Source: a virus. Taken from it: 37,473 bases of DNA. The DNA lies in IMG/VR virus record IMGVR_UViG_3300021962_000276, positions 1 to 37,473 of that record, one strand, 5' to 3'. Shown piece after piece: positions 32,735 through 37,473 of the stretch (its first letter is position 1; every line of letters begins with the position of its first letter). Made by a program: the position numbers and the translations under genes. The notes under the pieces were generated by a model. The model saw only the letters and a list, made by a program, of their open reading frames with translations, made no database searches and was not told the DNA's origin.

Positions 32735-32756
32735 GGGAGGTAAGTCCTCCCTTTTT
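32735..32756 (+). terminator. Intrinsic terminator after the MoxR-like gene
   Basis: GGGAGG (32735-32740) pairs with CCTCCC (32746-32751) around TAAGT and is followed by five T. It ends transcripts coming from the VWA-MoxR region, and starts where the sigma70-type promoter would begin a new RNA. Confidence 0.85.
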
Positions 32757-32760
32757 AATT

Positions 32761-33381
32761 ATGGATCTCTGGAAAAATTACAAAAAAGTTTTATTTGAAA
32801 CTTTTCCCGATCTGACCTACCAATCTACTTGGTGCCAGTGGGAGGGTAAAATTAATCTAGATGCAAAACTCTATTCTAGTCCAACCATTTTAAAATCTAG
32901 AGAAGCAGAAATCTGGAATGAAAAGACTTGCATCTATAACAATATAATCTATCCAAAAACAGGTTCTGATTTGCCATGTTTTGGAATGGATCTTATGGGG
33001 TTCTTTGAAAAGAAAGTTGTTATTACTTTTGATTTCCAACATCCTAGAGAGAATTATCTTTTTTCTTTAGGAGATGCTCTTCCAAAATGTGAAGGTGGTA
33101 TTAGGTTTTTTGAACCAGGAAATCATTTCTCAGAACATTTATTTGTCGCCAAGTGTGTAATGAGTGAAGTTGACAACTACCTAGAAGACTTCACCAAATA
33201 CTTGCTTAAATTTAAAGAAATGCTAGACTTAAAGAAACCATCTGGACTAGACACTTCAGAGTATCATGATTTTGATTCTTATATGACAAAACTAGATCCT
33301 GTTGCTGGTTATCTTTCTAGCAACTTTGGAAAAGAAAAATCAGAACAATTTGTAAACGATTTTCTTTTTGAATATGGTTAA
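32761..33381 (+). CDS. pebS: Phycoerythrobilin synthase PebS (phage ferredoxin-dependent bilin reductase)
   Basis: A 206-residue protein that matches my memory of P-SSM2 PebS over its whole length: YPKTGSDLPCFGMDLM, FDFQHPRENYLFS, RFFEPGNHFSE, YMTKLDPVAGYL and FVNDFLFEYG. Key PebS catalytic aspartates D105 and D206 correspond to D77 (FGMD) and D179 (KLDP) here. The enzyme takes biliverdin IXalpha to 3Z-phycoerythrobilin in two two-electron steps from ferredoxin. The N-terminus is about 20-25 residues shorter than P-SSM2; an in-frame stop at 32728-32730 rules out a longer start. No heme oxygenase or ferredoxin gene is in the window. It strongly suggests a cyanobacterial host. Confidence 0.95.
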   Translation: MDLWKNYKKVLFETFPDLTYQSTWCQWEGKINLDAKLYSSPTILKSREAEIWNEKTCIYNNIIYPKTGSDLPCFGMDLMGFFEKKVVITFDFQHPRENYLFSLGDALPKCEGGIRFFEPGNHFSEHLFVAKCVMSEVDNYLEDFTKYLLKFKEMLDLKKPSGLDTSEYHDFDSYMTKLDPVAGYLSSNFGKEKSEQFVNDFLFEYG

Positions 33382-33958
33382 TTCTTGGAGTTTACTTTAC
33401 GACGCTATGTACGGATCTGAAGAAGAAAAAAATTCTCTTGATTGGAATAAAATTTATTCTGGTCAAGATGAAAAATATGAACTAACTGCTGATGGATTTC
33501 TTTGGGCGAAATCTAACGATATTCCTCCAACAGATACATCTAAAAACATTTTTGAATATGGAGATACTTTGTTGAATTTAAATTATCCTATGTCATCTAC
33601 AAATAGTGAAGATAAAATTGATCTAACTTTTGGGTTAAATGCTTCCAATCAAACCAATAAGAATGGTTTTTGGAAATATGAAGAAGATAAAACTCTGAAA
33701 CAAGTTGAAGAGTATCTTGCCAGTACTTATCATTCTCATTACACTTCTGAACAATCTAAAACTCAAACTCTTGATCTGATCGAAAGTATTGGTGATGCAG
33801 AAGCATTTACTCGTTCAAATGCTATTAAATATCTTTCCCGTTTTGGTAAGAAGAATGGTAAGTCTAAAATGGACATTCTAAAAGCAATTCACTATTGCGT
33901 TCTTCTTTATCATTTTGCTGGACTTCACAAAAACACTGTCTCTGATTTTCACTATTGA
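33374..33958 (+). CDS. DUF3310-domain protein
   Basis: A 194-residue protein from ATG 33374, overlapping pebS by eight bases (an in-frame TTG at 33368 is possible but less likely). The C-terminal ~60 residues, HSHYTSEQSKTQTLDLIESI, then AFTRSNAIKYLSRFGKKNGKSKMDILKAIHYC in two parts, fit DUF3310 (SaV-like): HY....D.IE......F..GN.IKYL.R...K.....D..KA..Y. The N-terminal 110 residues are acidic and unrecognised. Domain function is unknown, though it occurs in phage nucleotide-metabolism neighbourhoods. It is translated between PebS and the clamp. Confidence 0.82.
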   Translation: MVNSWSLLYDAMYGSEEEKNSLDWNKIYSGQDEKYELTADGFLWAKSNDIPPTDTSKNIFEYGDTLLNLNYPMSSTNSEDKIDLTFGLNASNQTNKNGFWKYEEDKTLKQVEEYLASTYHSHYTSEQSKTQTLDLIESIGDAEAFTRSNAIKYLSRFGKKNGKSKMDILKAIHYCVLLYHFAGLHKNTVSDFHY

Positions 33959-33960
33959 TT

Positions 33961-34629
33961 ATGAAACTTTCTGATAAAACTCTGTCACTTCTTAAAAACT
34001 TTTCTTCTATTAATCAGTCTCTACTATTTAAAGAAGGAAATAAAATTCGCACAATTTCTGCTATGAAAAATATTCTAGCAGAAGCAACTGTATCGGAAGA
34101 ATTTCCAAAAGAATTTGGTATTTATGATCTGAATCAATTTCTTAATAGTCTTTCTCTTTACCAGTCTCCAGAACTTGATTTTCAAAATGATGGTTATTTG
34201 GTAATGAGAGAGGGTAAAATGCGTACCAAATTCTTTTTTGCAGAATCAAACTTGATTGCATCTCCTCCAGAAAAAGGAATTTCTATTCCATCTGAAGATG
34301 TTTCTTTTGAACTTAATACTCAAGATCTTAATAGTATGCTAAAAGCGGCATCTATCAATCAACTTCCAGATTTGTGTGTCGTTGGTAATGCTGGAGTAGT
34401 TAAATTGGTAGTAACAGATAAAAAAAATGAAACATCTAATGATGTGGATTTAATTGTGGGAGAAACTGATAGTGAGTTTTCTTTTAATTTTAAAGTAGAG
34501 AATATTAAAATTATTCCAGGAACATATGAGGTAACTATTTCTCAAAAACTAATTTCATCATTTACAAGCAAGAATTATGATCTAAAATATTATATTGCTT
34601 TAGAACCAGATTCTACATATAATGATTAA
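33961..34629 (+). CDS. 45: DNA polymerase sliding clamp gp45
   Basis: A 222-residue protein (T4 gp45 is 228) from ATG 33961; an upstream TTG in frame is less likely. MKLSDKTLSLLKNFSSINQS, IYDLNQFLNSLSLY, FNFKVENIKIIPGTYEV and the C-terminal YYIALEPDSTYND align with T4 gp45 (MKLSKDTTALLKNFATINSG, IYDLNGFLGILSL, VVALEADSTHDF). The trimeric ring tethers the polymerase and, in T4, also activates late transcription through gp33 and gp55. Confidence 0.95.
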   Translation: MKLSDKTLSLLKNFSSINQSLLFKEGNKIRTISAMKNILAEATVSEEFPKEFGIYDLNQFLNSLSLYQSPELDFQNDGYLVMREGKMRTKFFFAESNLIASPPEKGISIPSEDVSFELNTQDLNSMLKAASINQLPDLCVVGNAGVVKLVVTDKKNETSNDVDLIVGETDSEFSFNFKVENIKIIPGTYEVTISQKLISSFTSKNYDLKYYIALEPDSTYND

Positions 34630-35194
34630 TGATATATCTGTAATAGATAACTTTTTAAATCCCGATATATTTTCAGAGTTTAAAAAAAGCATAATGAATC
34701 AAACATCATGGTATTTTACTGAAAATATATCTGGTGAAGAAATTAGAGATCCTAGAAAATATTATGGATTTGGATTTACTTTCGTTGAGTTTGAAAATCC
34801 AGATGTATATAAAAAAGTAAGAGGATCTTGGTTTCTTCAAAATTTAAATAATAAAATAATGAAAAGATTTAATTTTAGAACAGTTCTAAGATGTAGGTCT
34901 GATATGACAACCTACAGAGGAGAAGATGATCTAATATTAGATCCACATATTGATTTGGAGGGAAAGCATTATACTACTATTTTTTATTTAAATGAATGTG
35001 ATGCTCCCACCATTATATACAATGAGAAAATAGTTTATGGTGATGTAAAAAACTATTCAGGATCATTGACTGAAAAGAAAAGAGTCTATCCAAAAGAAAA
35101 TAGATTACTCGTATTTAATGGAAACCACATACATACTGGAATGTGTCCCAAAAATACCTCATACAGGATATTAATTAACTCAAACTTTAAATGA
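34622..35194 (+). CDS. 2-oxoglutarate/Fe(II)-dependent oxygenase
   Basis: A 190-residue protein overlapping gp45 by eight bases and gp44 by four. The iron site is H109-x-D111 in DPHIDLEGKHYTTIFYLNE and a distal His (169 or 171) in FNGNHIHTGMC. R182 in TSYRILIN binds 2-oxoglutarate. The N-terminal VIDNFLNPDIFSEFKK is typical of the prolyl-4-hydroxylase-like phage oxygenases. The substrate is unknown; hydroxylation of protein, nucleic acid base or small molecule are all possible. It is wedged between two clamp genes that are adjacent in T4. Confidence 0.87.
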   Translation: MINDISVIDNFLNPDIFSEFKKSIMNQTSWYFTENISGEEIRDPRKYYGFGFTFVEFENPDVYKKVRGSWFLQNLNNKIMKRFNFRTVLRCRSDMTTYRGEDDLILDPHIDLEGKHYTTIFYLNECDAPTIIYNEKIVYGDVKNYSGSLTEKKRVYPKENRLLVFNGNHIHTGMCPKNTSYRILINSNFK

Positions 35195-36141
35195 TGAACA
35201 AAAATGACTTTCTATGGGTTGAGAAATATCGCCCACAAAAAATTGAAGATTGCATTCTTCCATCTGGAACAAAACAAACTTTTCTAGATTTTCTTAAGAA
35301 AGGAGAAGTACCAAATCTTCTTCTTTCTGGTCCTGCTGGATGTGGCAAGACTACAGTTGCTAAAGCACTATGTAATGAACTAGGAGTAGATGTTTACATC
35401 ATCAATGGATCCGACGAAGGTAGATTCCTTGATACTGTCCGAAACAATGCGAAAAACTTCGCTTCGACCGTATCACTTACTTCAACTGCTAAACACAAAG
35501 TCATCATCATTGATGAGGCAGATAACACAACCTCGGATGTACAACTCCTCTTACGGGCGTCTATTGAGGAGTTTGCTGGTAACTGCAGATTCATCTTCAC
35601 TTGCAATTACAAAAACAAAATCATCGAACCACTTCATTCAAGATGTGCGGTTGTGGATTTTACCCTCAAGGGAAAAGAAAAAGCGAAACTTGCTGCTGAG
35701 TTTTATCAAAGACTTCAAGATATTCTAACTTTGGAAAAAGTAGAGTATGAGCAAAAAGTTCTTATTGAGTTAATCAATAAGCATTTTCCAGATTGGCGTA
35801 GAGTATTAAATGAATGTCAAAGATATTCTGTTAGTGGTAAAATTGATTCCGCTATTCTTGCATCTTTTTCTGATATTTCCGTAAATGATCTCACTAAAAA
35901 TCTTAAGGAAAAGAATTTTGCAGAAGTCCGTAAATGGGTCATTAATAATCTTGATAATGACCCTGGGGTACTTTTGCGTCGTATTTACGATGCTCTTTAT
36001 GTATCCCTTGAAAACGCTAGCATTCCTGCTGCTGTGCTTATTATTGCTAAGTATCAGTACCAGATTGCATTTGTTGCTGATCAAGAAATTAACCTTTTGG
36101 CGGCATTGACTGAAATTATGGTAGAATGTGAATTTAAATAG
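35191..36141 (+). CDS. 44: Clamp loader large subunit gp44
   Basis: A 316-residue AAA+ protein (T4 gp44 is 319). LWVEKYRPQKIEDCILP is the conserved opening; Walker A GPAGCGKTT (47-55), Walker B IIIDEAD (105-111), sensor-1 FTCNYKNKI and the SRC arginine-finger motif (150-152) follow. It forms a 4:1 complex with gp62 to load gp45. The small subunit gp62, next in T4, is not recognised downstream in the window. Middle codons (35400-35640) are G+C-richer. Confidence 0.97.
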   Translation: MMNKNDFLWVEKYRPQKIEDCILPSGTKQTFLDFLKKGEVPNLLLSGPAGCGKTTVAKALCNELGVDVYIINGSDEGRFLDTVRNNAKNFASTVSLTSTAKHKVIIIDEADNTTSDVQLLLRASIEEFAGNCRFIFTCNYKNKIIEPLHSRCAVVDFTLKGKEKAKLAAEFYQRLQDILTLEKVEYEQKVLIELINKHFPDWRRVLNECQRYSVSGKIDSAILASFSDISVNDLTKNLKEKNFAEVRKWVINNLDNDPGVLLRRIYDALYVSLENASIPAAVLIIAKYQYQIAFVADQEINLLAALTEIMVECEFK

Positions 36142-36150
36142 GAGAAAAAA

Positions 36151-36441
36151 ATGAATGTAAAACTTATCCGTATGTCTTCTGGTGAAGATGTAGTCACTGA
36201 AGTTCTAGAAGAAAAAGAAAATAGCATTGTAGTTCAAAATGCTATTGTTGCTATTCCTGCTGGAAATAGTCAACTTGGGTTTGCACCTTGGGCACCAATC
36301 CTAAGTCGCTCTAAAAAAGAACTTGAAGTGAATTCAAAGTTCATTGTGTTTATTGCTGATCCAGATGATTCTGTAGTTGAACAATATGAACAAATGTTCT
36401 CACCAATTTCTAAACCAGCAGGCAAAAAACTGATCCTCTGA
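36151..36441 (+). CDS. Small conserved phage protein, Sm-like fold suspected
   Basis: A 96-residue protein with ribosome site GGAG. MNVKLIRMSSGEDVVTEVLE and SIVVQNAIVAIPAGN suggest five short strands as in Sm-like barrels. FAPWAPILSRSKKELEV and VVEQYEQMFSP complete it. It is very similar, as far as I recall, to a protein found near clamp genes of many T4-like cyanophages. It is loosely similar to the N-terminus of the 133-residue protein at 23141-23542. The function is unknown; RNA binding is a guess from fold only. Confidence 0.75.
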   Translation: MNVKLIRMSSGEDVVTEVLEEKENSIVVQNAIVAIPAGNSQLGFAPWAPILSRSKKELEVNSKFIVFIADPDDSVVEQYEQMFSPISKPAGKKLIL

Positions 36442-36459
36442 TTTTTATTTTTTTATATT

Positions 36460-37071
36460 ATGATTAAATTGAATGTATCTAGACTACGCAGTATCACAGA
36501 GCAGACTAAAGTAGGAAAAAGAAAAAAGAAAAAGAATTGGGAAGAATACTGCATAGTATCTTATAGAGAAATGAAATCAATTATTGATCTATGGCAAGAT
36601 CCTAATTTTGATTCTCGCCCTCTTACTAGGAGTTACTATATTAAAGTTTTTGATTGTGCTCAGGTAAACTTTACTGGTCTTGCTAGTGAGAATGCAATAA
36701 AAAATAAGATTGAAGGTAAAAAGGTTGTTTATGATCACTGTCTTTCACCTCAATTCGTGACGAGAATGATCTTGGATAATCCAGATATCTATCTTAAAGA
36801 TTATGAAAGTTTTAGAGATATTTTTTGGGAAAGTTGTAAAACCATAATGGTAACGCAGAAAGAAAATCTAATGCTTTCTTATCTTACCGAGAATGATGGA
36901 TATAGTTATAAGATTCATGTACCAACTCATTTAAAATATAAGCATATGGGAATAAATCTTTTCTTCAGACCGACTATTAATGGTAGGTGGAAAGAAGCTG
37001 TTCCTTTAGATACCAATATTATTGAAGTTCCAGAAAATCTGGTAGAATATGAAAAATACTTTTTGGTTTGA
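36460..37071 (+). CDS. Unknown protein, possibly HNH-nuclease-related
   Basis: A 203-residue protein with a basic start (KVGKRKKKKNWEE). The middle, KKVVYDHCLSPQFVTRMI followed by YESFRDIFWESCKTIMVTQKENLMLS, recalls small phage HNH-type proteins in which a DH pair is followed by a W/F-C...T..EN.. segment. No complete HNH metal site can be drawn with confidence. It does not resemble gp62, which would be expected here in T4 order. No ribosome site is clear. Confidence 0.65.
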   Translation: MIKLNVSRLRSITEQTKVGKRKKKKNWEEYCIVSYREMKSIIDLWQDPNFDSRPLTRSYYIKVFDCAQVNFTGLASENAIKNKIEGKKVVYDHCLSPQFVTRMILDNPDIYLKDYESFRDIFWESCKTIMVTQKENLMLSYLTENDGYSYKIHVPTHLKYKHMGINLFFRPTINGRWKEAVPLDTNIIEVPENLVEYEKYFLV

Positions 37072-37076
37072 TTATT

Positions 37077-37473
37077 ATGTTATCTCCTGAACAAGCAATT
37101 TGGGCAGCAGATCAGTTTATTGATTACTATTCAAAATTTAATAGAATCGATGACTATTTGAGGTATGTAAAGGGCAGTAGAATTCAAGACTCATCTGGAA
37201 AATTATTTGGTCCAGAAGATGAAATATTTTCTAATTTCGATCTTCATCCAAATGATATGAAGTTTTCTATTCATGTTGTAGATACATCTTCAAAACCAAA
37301 ATCAAAATACAATCAAGAATTGTATTCTGAAATTTTGAATGAAACTGCTTCCAATCCTATCGAAGAAGCAATTCCTGGAAGAACTATTAAGTGGATAGTT
37401 ACAGAAGATACTACAAATAAAATTGTTGGAGTTGTTAGATTTGGATCTCCAACAATCAACTCTAAACCAAGAA
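37077..37473 (+). CDS. N-terminal part of a protein cut by the window end
   Basis: The frame opens at ATG 37077, five bases after the previous stop, and runs to the window end (132 codons). It reads MLSPEQAIWAADQFIDYYSK, FNRIDDYLRYVKGSRI, a middle with FSIHVVDTSSKPKSKYNQEL, and GRTIKWIVTEDTTNKIVGVV followed by RFGSPTINSKPR. The last part resembles the start of DUF4338-type domains (R....L....G...G...FGSP), seen in phage and Druantia-type proteins, but this is uncertain without the rest. Confidence 0.65.
   Translation, partial: MLSPEQAIWAADQFIDYYSKFNRIDDYLRYVKGSRIQDSSGKLFGPEDEIFSNFDLHPNDMKFSIHVVDTSSKPKSKYNQELYSEILNETASNPIEEAIPGRTIKWIVTEDTTNKIVGVVRFGSPTINSKPR

Noticed and set aside
1-37473. 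tRNA genes, CRISPR arrays, insertion sequences, integrase or attachment sites
   Set aside because: No cloverleaf, regularly spaced short repeats, transposase or integrase motifs, or target-site duplications were seen. Photosystem genes such as psbA are also not in this window.

Overview
The window is a contiguous piece of a large, AT-rich (about one third G+C by eye), T4-like contractile-tailed phage genome. Every convincing gene lies on the + strand, mostly with 1-20 base gaps or short overlaps. Several features point to a marine cyanophage of the Prochlorococcus/Synechococcus T4-like group. The gene order is 17-18-19-20-67-21-22-23-3-uvsY-uvsW-55-47-46 and then 45-44. There is a clear phycoerythrobilin synthase gene (pebS), a DUF3110 gene between 47 and 46, a MoxR/CobS-like ATPase gene, and NATAAATA-type late promoters. 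The host assignment is inference.

Layout. (1) 1-10215, virion appendages: the tail of an unrecognised gene, a 1592-residue repeat-rich fibre-like protein, a small structural candidate, an S74-chaperone tail fibre, a cysteine/lysine-rich DUF6321-type protein, a small protein sharing one of its domains, and a 424-residue structural protein. (2) 10221-20611, packaging, tail and head: large terminase with a small zinc-finger protein overlapping its end, sheath, tube, portal, a short gp67-like core protein, a small unknown, prohead protease, scaffold and major capsid protein, closed by a strong intrinsic terminator. (3) 20679-28352, recombination and late-transcription control: gp3/tube-like protein, UvsY, UvsW, a small unknown, then a near-consensus sigma70-type promoter, a cysteine-cluster protein, late sigma factor gp55, gp47, a DUF3110 protein, gp46 and a sulfotransferase-like gene. 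(4) 28353-32756: a HEXXH/VWA (CobT-like) protein, a methyltransferase, a 60-residue unknown and a MoxR/CobS-like AAA+ ATPase, ended by an intrinsic terminator that overlaps a new sigma70-type promoter. (5) 32761-37473: PebS, a DUF3310 protein, sliding clamp gp45, a 2OG-Fe(II) oxygenase, clamp-loader gp44, a second small Sm-like-looking protein, an unknown 203-residue protein and a gene cut by the window end.

How it fits together. gp55 in this window is the expected reader of the ATAAATA late promoters placed before structural genes 18, 20, 67, 22 and the DUF6321 gene. UvsY, UvsW, gp46 and gp47 form the recombination module, and gp45/gp44 the clamp and its loader. Host-directed genes (pebS, sulfotransferase, methyltransferase, 2OG oxygenase) sit between replication and recombination genes.

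Most interesting observations: a 15-bp stem-loop at 7502-7539 that contains a late promoter and ends on the next start codon, resembling the T4 design in which only late transcripts can be translated; pebS with its own promoter inside the replication cluster; and a HEXXH-VWA protein plus MoxR ATPase, likely partners in an undescribed remodelling system.
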